DNA of 64,000 nt from Legionella sp. PATHC032 (GTDB lineage Bacteria; Pseudomonadota; Gammaproteobacteria; Legionellales; Legionellaceae), in assembly GCF_026191185.1 (NCBI RefSeq), contig NZ_JAPHOV010000001.1:677001-741000 (forward strand), read 5' to 3'. Position 1 is the first letter of the stretch. Every line of letters begins with the position of its first letter. The translations under genes were made by a program, and so were the position numbers. The notes under the pieces were generated by a model, which did no database searches, had not been told where the DNA came from, and was given only the letters and a program-made list of their open reading frames with translations. This document shows positions 47,827 through 56,155 of the stretch, one piece after another.

Positions 47827-48950
47827 TGGCAAAATTATCTCCAACAACAAGAATTTTTGCTCTTGTCATTAAGGAAATATTGACTTTATTCAAAGATCCG
47901 AAGGGGCGAATTGTATTGATAGCTCCTCCTCTCCTCCAGTTATTGATTTTTTCTTTTGCAGCGACTATGGAAATTAAAAATATTTCCATAGGCATTTTGA
48001 ATCAGGATTCTGGAAAGCATGGTTATGAAGTGATTCAACGCTTTATAGGCTCACCAACTTTTTCAAAAGTTTTTTTTATTCAAAAACAGTCTGATATCAA
48101 ACCTATTATTGATAACCAGGAGGCAATGGTTGTAATGACCATCCCGCAAGATTTTTCTCGTAAAATCGAATCGCATTCACAAGCGAATATTCAGTTAATT
48201 TTGGATGGCCGACGTTCCAATGCAACACAAATTGTAAATGGTTATATCAGCAATATTATTGAAAATTATAATCAGGAAATTCAAAAAACGAGTGATTCAA
48301 TCATGACCCCTCCGGTGATGGTGACTCGTAGTTGGTTTAACGAAAACTTGCTTTATCTTTGGTTTACCGTTCCTTCATTAATTTGCATATTATCCATGCT
48401 GATTTCTCTTGTGGTTACTGCTTTGTCGGTAGCCAGAGAAAGAGAATTGGGAACTTTTGATCAATTGTTAGTGTCACCTCTTACCCCCTATGAAATTCTT
48501 ATAGGAAAGACTATTCCTGCCATTATTATTGGGTTGGCAGAAGGTTTTTTGATGTGGATTGCTGCGGTTTGGTTATTTGCTGTTCCTTTTTATGGCTCTT
48601 CATTACTGATGGTTTATGTTTTATTTATTTTTATTATGTCAACGGTGGGTGTTGGTTTATTCATTTCCTCTATGTGTAAAACCCAGCAGCAAGCTATTTT
48701 GGGCGTATTTATCTATATGGTGCCTATTGTGACGCTTTCCGGTTACGCGTCTCCGGTTGAAAACATGCCGGAATGGCTTCAGGATTTAACCTGGTTTAAC
48801 CCATTAAAATTTACCTTAATAGCAGTAATTGGCATTTTTTTAAAGGGGATGCCGGCTTTAGAGGTATTTATCACAACGTGGCCACTTCTACTGGTTGGGG
48901 CTGTGACATTATTTATTGCGGGCTGGTTTTTTAAACAGCGTATGGAGTAA
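47826..48950 (+). CDS. ABC-2 type permease (YbhR-like)
   Basis: The 374-residue permease has the same layout as its upstream neighbour: an N-terminal helix, a periplasmic domain, and the ABC-2 motif ARERELGTFDQLLVSPLTPYEILIGKTIPAI. Features late in the protein are PIVTLSGYASPVENMPEWLQ and the final helices. Together with YbhS-like, the fused ATPase, the adaptor and the outer-membrane channel it makes a tripartite exporter. The substrate is unknown. Homologous systems have been linked to export of drugs or other hydrophobic compounds. The gap to the next gene is eight bases. Confidence 0.92.
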   Translation: MAKLSPTTRIFALVIKEILTLFKDPKGRIVLIAPPLLQLLIFSFAATMEIKNISIGILNQDSGKHGYEVIQRFIGSPTFSKVFFIQKQSDIKPIIDNQEAMVVMTIPQDFSRKIESHSQANIQLILDGRRSNATQIVNGYISNIIENYNQEIQKTSDSIMTPPVMVTRSWFNENLLYLWFTVPSLICILSMLISLVVTALSVARERELGTFDQLLVSPLTPYEILIGKTIPAIIIGLAEGFLMWIAAVWLFAVPFYGSSLLMVYVLFIFIMSTVGVGLFISSMCKTQQQAILGVFIYMVPIVTLSGYASPVENMPEWLQDLTWFNPLKFTLIAVIGIFLKGMPALEVFITTWPLLLVGAVTLFIAGWFFKQRME

Positions 48951-48958
48951 GAAACAGT

Positions 48959-50398
48959 ATGGACAGAAAATTAGTGCTACTATTTAGTATTTCTTGTTTA
49001 TTTGGCTGTACTGTCGGCCCTAATTATCAACGGCCGGACATTAAAATTCAGGAGAAATGGCCAACAAATAAGGCAGAGATAAAAACTTCCAGTAGTGCCC
49101 CTATCAATTTAACCTGGTGGAAGTCATTTCGCGACCCCTTACTTGACCGATATATTAACGAGGCGGCTACTAATAATCTTGATATAAAAATAGCAGAGGC
49201 TCGTATCCTTCAAGCCCGCGCAATGAAGCAAATGTCTATAGCCAATTTTTACCCTCAGATAAATGGTTCGGCAATAGCTAATTCTTTGCAAATCAGTAAG
49301 GGTACATTGGAGGGTATTTTTGCAAGCTCTCCAACATACACTCTTATTGATAGAAATCAATGGATATATAATTTAGGTTTTGATGCGCAATGGGAGTTGG
49401 ATTTATTTGGTAAAACAAGAAGAAAGGTTGAGGCAAGTAAGGCAAGCCTGGATGAATCTTATGAATCTCGCCGTACCATTTTATTATCCACGATAGCTGA
49501 AATCGCTAGAAGTTATATAGAATTGCGAGGCGCTCAACAATTGTATGGCATTGCGCAAAAAAATGTGGAGTTGCAAAGAAAAACGCTAACCCTTGTCCGT
49601 CAACGCTATAAGGCAGGAGTTAGCAGTGAAGTGGATGTTTCTTTGGCAGAGGGCCAGTTAAAAAATACAGAATCTGTTTTACCTAATTATATTGCTCAAA
49701 TACAGGTGAACGCTTATCAAATTGCCGTTATGCTGGGTAAAGATCCACAAGCGATTCTCAAAGATATTGCAAAAATTCAATCTTTACCCAAACCACCCAA
49801 AAAAGTACCTATGGGATTACGTTCGGATATTCTGCGTCAACGCCCGGATATAAGAGCGACAGAGAGGCAATTAGCGTCCGCCGTTGCTGAAATTGGTGTT
49901 GCAGTTGCTGATTTTTTCCCGCAATTCAATCTTTCAATTACCAATCTTGCTTTTCAGAGCACCTCACTTGATACCTTATTTCAATCCAGCAGCGGGTTTT
50001 GGCTCATGGGTCCCCAAGTCAGCTTACCTATATTTCATGGTGGCCAGATTAGAGCTAATGTTGAGAGTAAGAAGGCGGCTGCTCAGCAAGCAGCAATCCA
50101 ATACAAAAAAGTTATCCTCCAGGCATTACAAGATGTTCAAAGTGCTCTTGTCCGTTATAGCCAATCGCTTGATACAAGCAATAGTTTGCGCGCTGCCATT
50201 ATTGCTAATAAGAGGGCAGTGCAATTTGCTAAGAAACGATTTCAATATGGTGAGGATGATTATTTATCACTATTGCAATCAGAGGCTGCTCTTCTGAACG
50301 CTGAGACTCAAGAAGTCAATTCAGAGGTTTCTTCATTGACTGCATTGATTAGTCTATATAAAGCGCTTGGCGGAGGTTGGGAAAACTTTGAGGCTTAA
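48959..50398 (+). CDS. Outer-membrane efflux lipoprotein (NodT/TolC-like)
   Basis: The 479-residue outer-membrane factor opens with MDRKLVLLFSISCLFGCTVGPNYQRP. LFGC is a lipobox, so it is an NodT-type lipoprotein. NLTWWKSFRDPLLDRYI and AEARILQARAM mark the first outer-membrane-efflux repeat, and VADFFPQFNLSIT and the C-terminal GEDDYLSLLQSEAALLNAETQEV mark the second. It forms the trimeric channel for the ABC exporter encoded directly upstream. The operon has no regulator gene of its own. Confidence 0.93.
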   Translation: MDRKLVLLFSISCLFGCTVGPNYQRPDIKIQEKWPTNKAEIKTSSSAPINLTWWKSFRDPLLDRYINEAATNNLDIKIAEARILQARAMKQMSIANFYPQINGSAIANSLQISKGTLEGIFASSPTYTLIDRNQWIYNLGFDAQWELDLFGKTRRKVEASKASLDESYESRRTILLSTIAEIARSYIELRGAQQLYGIAQKNVELQRKTLTLVRQRYKAGVSSEVDVSLAEGQLKNTESVLPNYIAQIQVNAYQIAVMLGKDPQAILKDIAKIQSLPKPPKKVPMGLRSDILRQRPDIRATERQLASAVAEIGVAVADFFPQFNLSITNLAFQSTSLDTLFQSSSGFWLMGPQVSLPIFHGGQIRANVESKKAAAQQAAIQYKKVILQALQDVQSALVRYSQSLDTSNSLRAAIIANKRAVQFAKKRFQYGEDDYLSLLQSEAALLNAETQEVNSEVSSLTALISLYKALGGGWENFEA

Positions 50399-50466
50399 AG
50401 TAGGCTTTAAACATCTACGTATGCTCTAAAATCAGGAACGTTATCAATAAATTAATGTAATAAGTT

Positions 50467-50641
50467 ATGGATAAGGCAGGCCATTATCTTGAATCGTTCG
50501 GGCTGAGGAGGCATTTATGCCGTCTCGAAGCCTTGTATGGAATTTAATGTTTCTTGCCAAGGCTTCGAGACGATGTTTATGTATCTCCTCAGCCCAAACG
50601 GACCCTAGATACTGACAGCTTCTTATATAATCCTTATCCAT
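50467..50641. repeat. Nested palindromic element
   Basis: The 332-base gap between the efflux gene and slt holds three nested inverted repeats. The outer is 10 bp (50467-50476 against 50632-50641). The middle is 16 bp with one mismatch (50495-50510 against 50585-50600, containing GGGCTGAGGAG). The inner is 15 bp and perfect (50521-50535 against 50558-50572, CGTCTCGAAGCCTTG). It would fold as one long interrupted hairpin. It lies between convergent genes, and no gene is seen in the gap. Confidence 0.85.
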
Positions 50642-50730
50642 TACGTTAAATTAGCAAAAATCAGACAAGTAGCTTGAAAACGTAGAAATGGCTATAGAAC
50701 GATTTACGTTTACTACCATGAAAATATCTC

Positions 50731-52512
50731 TTACAAAGGTGTTAGAAACCTATTCATATCGGGTTGTTGGTTTAAACGGTACTGATAAACAATATAAAAA
50801 GCCATGACATTTTTTAGATAGTTTCTTGTTTCTTGCCAGGGCAGTGTTTCAATCCAGATATCTATTTCTTTGGGAGGATGATTTTTAAGCCAATAGACTA
50901 CTTGTCTGGGACCCGCATTATAAGCGGCGGCAACAAGAACAGGGTGGTTACTGAAGCGCTTGGTCAAGTGTTGTAAGTAAGCAATCCCTATATTGATATT
51001 CTTTTGGGATAAAAACAATTGCCTATGATCCGAATACGGTATTTTGCTGGTTTTGGAAATGGCGCTGGCTGTTTGTGGCATGACTTGCATTAGCCCTTTA
51101 GCCCCGGCAGACGATACTACATCTTCTCTAAAACCACTTTCCTGGCGAATAATAGCATATACAAGCTCGGGTGGTATGGCGTATTTTGACGCATATACTT
51201 TTATTGTGTCTTTGTAGGCCAATGGAAATCTTAATGCTAATTGATTATTGAGGGTGTCATTATTGCTTAAGTAGACTGATTTTCCGTGCCATTTTAGTTC
51301 GGTAGCTATCCAATAGACCAGAGCGCTTGCTTCATTTTTGGGTAATTCACTAATGAAGTCATTTAATAATCTTGATGCCTGCAGTAGCTGTTTGGAGTTG
51401 TAGAGATTTTTAACTTGCTCTATGACAGGTTGATAGGGTTTGAGAATCTCTTTGTTGGTAGTGGGTTTTTCATTATCAAAGCTGGGTCTTTTTTTCAGGC
51501 GTTTGCTGGCTAGAAAACCATAATAATGTCTGTTTTTAGCTAGTGGCTCATAAATTTTAATTGCCTCTGCTTTTTTCCCTTGTTCTTCTAGGGAGCGGGC
51601 CAACCAATATTGCCAACAAGGCATCTCTTTATTTGGGGCGTTGTTAATTAATTTCTCAACTTGTTTCCAGTTTTTATTTTTCAGAGCAAAGCGTATTTGC
51701 CAATCGACTAACACATCGGTGTAGTATTCAGGTTTGATTTTGGCAAACCACTCTTGCGCATCGGCATGATTCCTCATAGCCTTGTATAAAGCCAAATGGG
51801 CAAGAAAAGCTTGTCTTTGCCGCTCATTTAACATGATTTTGGTTTTTTTCTCTTGCCACAATTTCAGCGCTTTATCCATGTTGATGGATACTAATCTTTT
51901 TAATCCATAAAGATAGAAATAATCGTTCAATTTGCCAGGGTTCAATCTGGAAATATTGGAAGGATTCTCATAAACACTGGTTAAATTTTTTATTTCTGTA
52001 TCGTGAGGTGTTTTATATTGTTTTAACAGGTAACGAGCCAGATGAACATTACGGTTGTCCAGTGCCAGTGTTATACGTTGCGTAATGAATTTTTGATCAA
52101 AGCTATCCTGCTTTAACAGTAATGCAAATAGGGTATTGCATGCTTGGGGTCTTGATTCTCCTGTTAACCAGATTGGAATAGAGCCTGCTATAGCCTCCTT
52201 ATATGATCCTAAATTAAATTTGGCAATTTGCGCAAAGCATCTGAGGTTTATGTCATTGGTGGGTTGATAGTACTTATTATAATTTTCCCAATCCTTTATC
52301 CTGGCCAGTTCATATAACCATTTGTCACGCAATTTATTAGCTAGGGGGGTGTTTTCTTTTACAAATTCCAAAAATTCTGGCGATGGGTTAATAGGAAGCT
52401 GTTCATACCATGCAAGATAGCGATTAAACCTGTCCATGTAAGCTTGTCCAGATAAAGCAAACAAGTTGAAAGAACAGAGAAGCCCACATAAAAAAATTAA
52501 TAATCTTTTCAT
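50731..52512 (-). CDS. slt: Soluble lytic murein transglycosylase
   Basis: The 593-residue periplasmic enzyme cleaves peptidoglycan glycan strands, releasing 1,6-anhydromuropeptides. A signal peptide is visible (MKRLLIFLCGLLCSFNLFA). The middle is a helical superhelix of Slt70 type. The C-terminal lysozyme-like domain has IIRQESGFRED with the catalytic Glu (about residue 458), SSAGAKGLMQVMPQTA, and VAAAYNAGPRQVVYWL. An extended frame from 52551 exists, but the ATG at 52512 has AAGAGGAATT upstream and gives a proper signal peptide. It is downstream of rpe on the same strand, 41 bases away. Confidence 0.94.
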   Translation of the reverse strand: MKRLLIFLCGLLCSFNLFALSGQAYMDRFNRYLAWYEQLPINPSPEFLEFVKENTPLANKLRDKWLYELARIKDWENYNKYYQPTNDINLRCFAQIAKFNLGSYKEAIAGSIPIWLTGESRPQACNTLFALLLKQDSFDQKFITQRITLALDNRNVHLARYLLKQYKTPHDTEIKNLTSVYENPSNISRLNPGKLNDYFYLYGLKRLVSINMDKALKLWQEKKTKIMLNERQRQAFLAHLALYKAMRNHADAQEWFAKIKPEYYTDVLVDWQIRFALKNKNWKQVEKLINNAPNKEMPCWQYWLARSLEEQGKKAEAIKIYEPLAKNRHYYGFLASKRLKKRPSFDNEKPTTNKEILKPYQPVIEQVKNLYNSKQLLQASRLLNDFISELPKNEASALVYWIATELKWHGKSVYLSNNDTLNNQLALRFPLAYKDTIKVYASKYAIPPELVYAIIRQESGFREDVVSSAGAKGLMQVMPQTASAISKTSKIPYSDHRQLFLSQKNINIGIAYLQHLTKRFSNHPVLVAAAYNAGPRQVVYWLKNHPPKEIDIWIETLPWQETRNYLKNVMAFYIVYQYRLNQQPDMNRFLTPL

Positions 52513-52553
52513 AATTCCTCTTAATAAGGCTTGAGGGCAATTATTTGGCACTT

Positions 52554-53207
52554 TTAAATGCTTGCTAATTGTTCACGCATATGTTTAATGGTTTCACTAT
52601 AGTTACTGCTATTGAATATAGCAGAACCTGCAACAAATTGGTTAGCTCCGGCATGTGCTAATGAAGCAATATTTTGAGGTGTGACCCCTCCATCCACACA
52701 AAGATCGAGATTTGGATACTGTTGCCGAATTTTGGAGAGCTTGGGTATAACTTCAGGTATAAGTTTTTGACCTCCAAATCCTGGGTTCACTGTCATTACC
52801 AAAACAAACTTTAGATTATGGGCACACCAGGTTAGTATGTCGATTGGCGTAGCTGGATTGAACACTAAACCAGCTTCACACCCAAGGCTATTGATTAACT
52901 GCAAACTCCTGTCTAAATGAATAGTAGCGTCTGGATGAATACTAATACGCTTCGCACCTGCTTTGGCAAATGCTTCGATTAGTGCATCAACTGGTGTGGT
53001 CATCAAATGTACATCAATGGGCAAACTTGGAAATTTCTTGCTTAAAGCGTCACAGAAAGCGGGGCCAAAGGTCAGGTTTGGTACATAATGGTTATCCATG
53101 ACATCAAAATGAATAAAATCGGCGCCGGCCTTCATAACAGCATCTACTTCCTCTCCTAAACGGGTCATATCGGCTGACAGCAAAGAGGGTAAAATTTGGA
53201 ATGTCAT
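52554..53207 (-). CDS. rpe: Ribulose-phosphate 3-epimerase
   Basis: The 217-residue cytoplasmic TIM-barrel enzyme interconverts ribulose 5-phosphate and xylulose 5-phosphate in the pentose phosphate pathway. Signatures are ILPSLLSADMTRLGEE, FIHFDVMDNHYVPNLTFG, VDVHLM-type segment PIDVHLMTTP, VLVMTVNPGFGGQKLI and LCVDGGVTPQNI with phosphate-binding residues, plus VAGSAIF. A longer frame begins at 53264, but the ATG at 53207 gives the family N-terminus MTFQILPSLLSAD. It is probably cotranscribed with slt. Confidence 0.95.
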   Translation of the reverse strand: MTFQILPSLLSADMTRLGEEVDAVMKAGADFIHFDVMDNHYVPNLTFGPAFCDALSKKFPSLPIDVHLMTTPVDALIEAFAKAGAKRISIHPDATIHLDRSLQLINSLGCEAGLVFNPATPIDILTWCAHNLKFVLVMTVNPGFGGQKLIPEVIPKLSKIRQQYPNLDLCVDGGVTPQNIASLAHAGANQFVAGSAIFNSSNYSETIKHMREQLASI

Positions 53208-53348
53208 GATTCTGGTAATTCGATGGTTTGCTTCTACATATAATAAGCCGACTTTGGTAAACATTCCAGCATTACAATTTGGATTCCTATTAAGTTTTAT
53301 TGTTTTAATACTGGACTTGAGTTTGACTTAATAAAGTTCAGGAAGACT

Positions 53349-53380
53349 CCATACTCTCTCTCATTTGAGAGAGAGTATGG
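53349..53380 (-). terminator. Hairpin between the buf operon and rpe
   Basis: CCATACTCTCTCTC (53349-53362) pairs perfectly with GAGAGAGAGTATGG (53367-53380) around a 4-base loop. It is 45 bases past the doxX stop codon on the minus strand and ahead of rpe. The lack of a T-run leaves the terminator call moderate. Confidence 0.6.
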
Positions 53381-53424
53381 CAAAGAAGGCTTGATGCTTC
53401 GAACTATAGAGTTTAAAGATTCAA

Positions 53425-53889
53425 TTAATTGTCTAATTTCAAATAAAATCGTCTGATTAAATAATCAATTGATAATTTTCCTGGGCCGGTACATAAAAGC
53501 ATTAAAATCATGATTCCCCATTGCATGTGATCGATAAGGCCAACTGCACCTTCTGGTGTCCATAAAAATTGATAAGAGAAAACGGCAAATAAGTTAAATA
53601 GAAAAAGTCCAAATAAAACAAGTCTGGATCCAATCCCTAATGTAATCAATACAGGGAAGCCCAGTTCACAAGCTGTTCCCAGATAAGCGGCAAGAGTAGG
53701 CGACATGACAGGGACCATGTATTCGTTTTGGAATAAAGAAAGAGTGGCTTGCCAATTACTGATTTTGGTTAAGCCAGATAAAAAGAAGACTTGTGCCAGA
53801 TAAAGGCGGGTTATAAGGATAAAAATTGGGGCAAGGAAATCAAAAATTTTATCAGCCAATAGATAGGTTTTTGCTATAAGTGTTTTCAT
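53425..53889 (-). CDS. bufD: DoxX-family membrane protein of the buf operon
   Basis: The 154-residue protein has about four membrane helices. The DoxX pattern is visible: an N-terminal helix with LYLAQVFFLSGLTKISNW, then AAYLGTACELGFPVLITLGIGSRLVLFGLFLFNL and a final helix after WGIMILMLLCTGPGKLSIDYL. It overlaps the partner protein gene by four bases and is the last gene of the operon bufA-bufB-bufC-doxX. In bufferin clusters the equivalent is called BufD. A redox or membrane role is assumed for DoxX proteins, but the function is not settled. Confidence 0.85.
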   Translation of the reverse strand: MKTLIAKTYLLADKIFDFLAPIFILITRLYLAQVFFLSGLTKISNWQATLSLFQNEYMVPVMSPTLAAYLGTACELGFPVLITLGIGSRLVLFGLFLFNLFAVFSYQFLWTPEGAVGLIDHMQWGIMILMLLCTGPGKLSIDYLIRRFYLKLDN

Positions 53890-54665
53890 ATAGCCTCCAG
53901 TGAAAAATGATTAATCCATTGATAACGAAGAGCCTTAGTTAGAATGTCACCAATTTTTTCTTCGTTAATCCATTTACTTAATTCTGTTACCACTTTTTGC
54001 CATGGTCTCTGGTTTCCAGAGGATAAATGTTCCAGAAAAAGATATTCCTCCTCACTAATTAGCATAATACAAGGTAAATCATTATGCTGATAAATAACAA
54101 CTTTTTCAGGGGAACCTGATATTTGTATTTGCTTATCCTGCTGAAAATAGTTCATAGCCCAAATTTGGTAAATAGGGTATTGAGAATCAAGTATTTTTAA
54201 ATTGGGAGTCAGATGAAAACATAAAGCTTGAAAACTAATCTCGTCTAGGCAAGCAAAAGATTCAAAATCAAAAGATTTGGCCGGTGAGGCAAGTTTTAAT
54301 GTGTGCCAGTGCCATTCAATAAAGCATAATTCTTGTAAATAAGGCAGTTCTTTAGCTGGTTCAAAATTCGCAATAAATTGAGTAAGGCTATCACCGTATT
54401 GATTGATGTCGTATTGAGTAGATTCGTAATGATTGATATAGCGATGCAATAAAGCATACCAGAATGCATCTCCTACCAAACGCATACAGAGAGGAAAAGT
54501 TGATTTTAAATGATTGAATAAAGTAGCATGGTGGCTTTCCATGTAGACACTAATGCCATCAAAATTAGAAAGAACGAGCCTGTTGTTTAAGGAGTTTGAT
54601 AGTGGCTCCTCTCTGAATTGTGCTATCCATTCCTTTTGAATTGTTTCAAGCAGAGTATTACGCAT
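53886..54665 (-). CDS. bufC: BufC-type partner protein (DUF2063 family)
   Basis: The protein of about 259 residues has an N-terminal helical DUF2063 domain. Family marks are SNFDGISVYMESHHATLFNHLKSTFPLCMRLVGDAFWYALLHRYI. It acts with the DUF692 enzyme encoded directly upstream, probably by recognising the precursor peptide. The ATG at 54665 overlaps bufB by eight bases and is preferred to 54692. A similar protein occurs at 61955-62770. The C-terminal half is a winged-helix-like region without recognised motifs. Confidence 0.85.
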   Translation of the reverse strand: MRNTLLETIQKEWIAQFREEPLSNSLNNRLVLSNFDGISVYMESHHATLFNHLKSTFPLCMRLVGDAFWYALLHRYINHYESTQYDINQYGDSLTQFIANFEPAKELPYLQELCFIEWHWHTLKLASPAKSFDFESFACLDEISFQALCFHLTPNLKILDSQYPIYQIWAMNYFQQDKQIQISGSPEKVVIYQHNDLPCIMLISEEEYLFLEHLSSGNQRPWQKVVTELSKWINEEKIGDILTKALRYQWINHFSLEAI

Positions 54666-55527
54666 AATGATTGATACTCCTCTCTGCCACACGTTTTATT
54701 ATCGTTTTTGCTTTACACATTTCCTCATACAGGAGTGAAAAATCCGGTAAGTCATTATCCCACTCGATAACTGTTGGTGTGTTTATAAAGAGATTTTGAG
54801 CCTTTTCATAAAGTTGCCAAACGTCTTGGTATACTTTATCACTATGGCTATCCAGCAAATATCCCTCTTGTTTTGAAAATCCCCCCAGATGCATCTGCCA
54901 AACGTTTTTGGTATTCATCGAATGAAGATACTTATCCGGGTCATCACCATGGTTATACCAATTCACGTACAAATTATTAACATCCAATAAGATGCCACAA
55001 CCTGTAGCAGCGCTTAACTCATTGAGAAACTCGGCTTCAGTTAATGTGTTTTGCCGATAAGTAACGTACCTTGATACGTTTTCATACATTATTGGCTGGT
55101 TTAGATAGCCCTGAACGCGGTTTGTTTTTTCAATAATGAATGAGAGCGTTTCTTCAGTATAGGGAAATGGTATCAATTCATGGGTAAAAAATTGATTGGC
55201 ATGGGTCCAGCATAAATGGTCTGATATTAGTTTGGAGTTTAAACAATGAGCCAAATCTTTTATTTGTTGCAAATATCGATAATCAGGTTCAGCGGATGTG
55301 GCGATAGATAAACCAACACTGTGTAAACTCAATGGATAAAATTCTGCAATCTTGAGCAATTGTTTAAAGTGGGTTCCCGATTGTTTCATATAATTATCAG
55401 CCAGGACTTCAAAATAATCGACTGAGGGATGCTCCTTTAAAATATCGTCGATATGCTCAAGCCGCAATCCAATGCCTGAACATCCAGAAAAAGGCGCGGC
55501 TTGATCGATAGAATGCTTTGGATACAT
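54658..55527 (-). CDS. bufB: BufB-type multinuclear iron oxidase (DUF692/MNIO)
   Basis: The 289-residue TIM-barrel protein is of the MbnB/MNIO family, in which two or three iron ions modify cysteines of a small peptide. Candidate iron ligands are visible: LHSVGL, LISDHLCW, YENVSRYV, LLDVNNLYVN, QMHLGG, DSHSD and VIEWDND. The N-terminus has GIGLRLEHIDDIL, and DYFEVLADNY corresponds to the early WLEVHTENF-type motif of the paralogue. Its substrate is presumably the DUF2282 precursor encoded five bases upstream. In Caulobacter such enzymes convert the two central cysteines to thiooxazoles, creating copper-binding bufferins. Activity here is inferred. Confidence 0.9.
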   Translation of the reverse strand: MYPKHSIDQAAPFSGCSGIGLRLEHIDDILKEHPSVDYFEVLADNYMKQSGTHFKQLLKIAEFYPLSLHSVGLSIATSAEPDYRYLQQIKDLAHCLNSKLISDHLCWTHANQFFTHELIPFPYTEETLSFIIEKTNRVQGYLNQPIMYENVSRYVTYRQNTLTEAEFLNELSAATGCGILLDVNNLYVNWYNHGDDPDKYLHSMNTKNVWQMHLGGFSKQEGYLLDSHSDKVYQDVWQLYEKAQNLFINTPTVIEWDNDLPDFSLLYEEMCKAKTIIKRVAERSINHYA

Positions 55528-55532
55528 TCTAA

Positions 55533-55787
55533 TTAGCTTTTAACTGTGCCGTTAACAAGCTTTTCACAAGTGCCTTTGGGTAGATAAATCCAGTCAGTTG
55601 CCGAACCATCTGTTTTGGATTGGCCAGCACAGGCATGTTGAGCTGTACCACAATCATTTTTTCCAGCTTTGGCTACACCTTGGCATTTTTCCATATCATT
55701 TGGAGTATCTGCATTAGCAGGTATGGTAGCCATTGAAAGTCCAGCAGCCATCACGGCAGCCATTGTTATTTTAGAAATATTATTCAT
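55533..55787 (-). CDS. bufA: BufA1-type bufferin precursor (DUF2282)
   Basis: The 84-residue exported peptide has a Sec signal peptide ending at ANA (residue 26). The mature part has four cysteines at 35, 46, 53 and 74, in [25 protein letters not shown] and [13 protein letters not shown]2282 peptides of this form are precursors of bufferins, copper-sequestering ribosomal peptides; the two central cysteines (46 and 53) are the expected modification sites. The ribosome-binding site is AAAGGAT. It is the first gene of an operon with bufB, bufC and doxX. A second precursor at 60357 has the same cysteine spacing. Confidence 0.9.
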   Translation of the reverse strand: MNNISKITMAAVMAAGLSMATIPANADTPNDMEKCQGVAKAGKNDCGTAQHACAGQSKTDGSATDWIYLPKGTCEKLVNGTVKS

Positions 55788-55835
55788 GATACCTATCCTT
55801 TGTTATGTGTGATTAATCCATATGTTATTAAATAA

Positions 55836-55972
55836 ACCTCTTGCCTAACCTGGCTCTTTCATTGCATTGCTGCATTGCAAACATTTTTGCGAAGCTCATT
55901 AACTGCGCGCAAATTTAGCCTCTTAAAACGTTTTTTTCTTGCCCTAAAAAACAAGCAGGTTAGGCAAGAGGT
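55836..55972. repeat. 17-bp inverted repeat bounding a 103-base insert
   Basis: The arms 55836-55852 and 55956-55972 are perfectly complementary (left arm ACCTCTTGCCTAACCTG). The inside has no gene. Flanking sequence on both sides is AT-rich and similar (AATAAA-type), so a small non-autonomous element is possible. It lies in the 368-base divergent spacer between bufA and the patatin gene and may also form a hairpin in the buf leader transcript. Confidence 0.8.
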
Positions 55973-56155
55973 CTAATAAAATAACGTAGTTAGTATAGTA
56001 CCATTTTTGGATTTGTGACAGGACATCAATTCATTTATCAAAGATAGAAAAACTTTTAACATGGTTTTTTTATTCCAAATAGGATAGAAAACATTTCTTG
56101 CATCTTTGCCTTATACTTAAATAAATTACAGAAAAGGGAAGAGGAGTATTTTATT

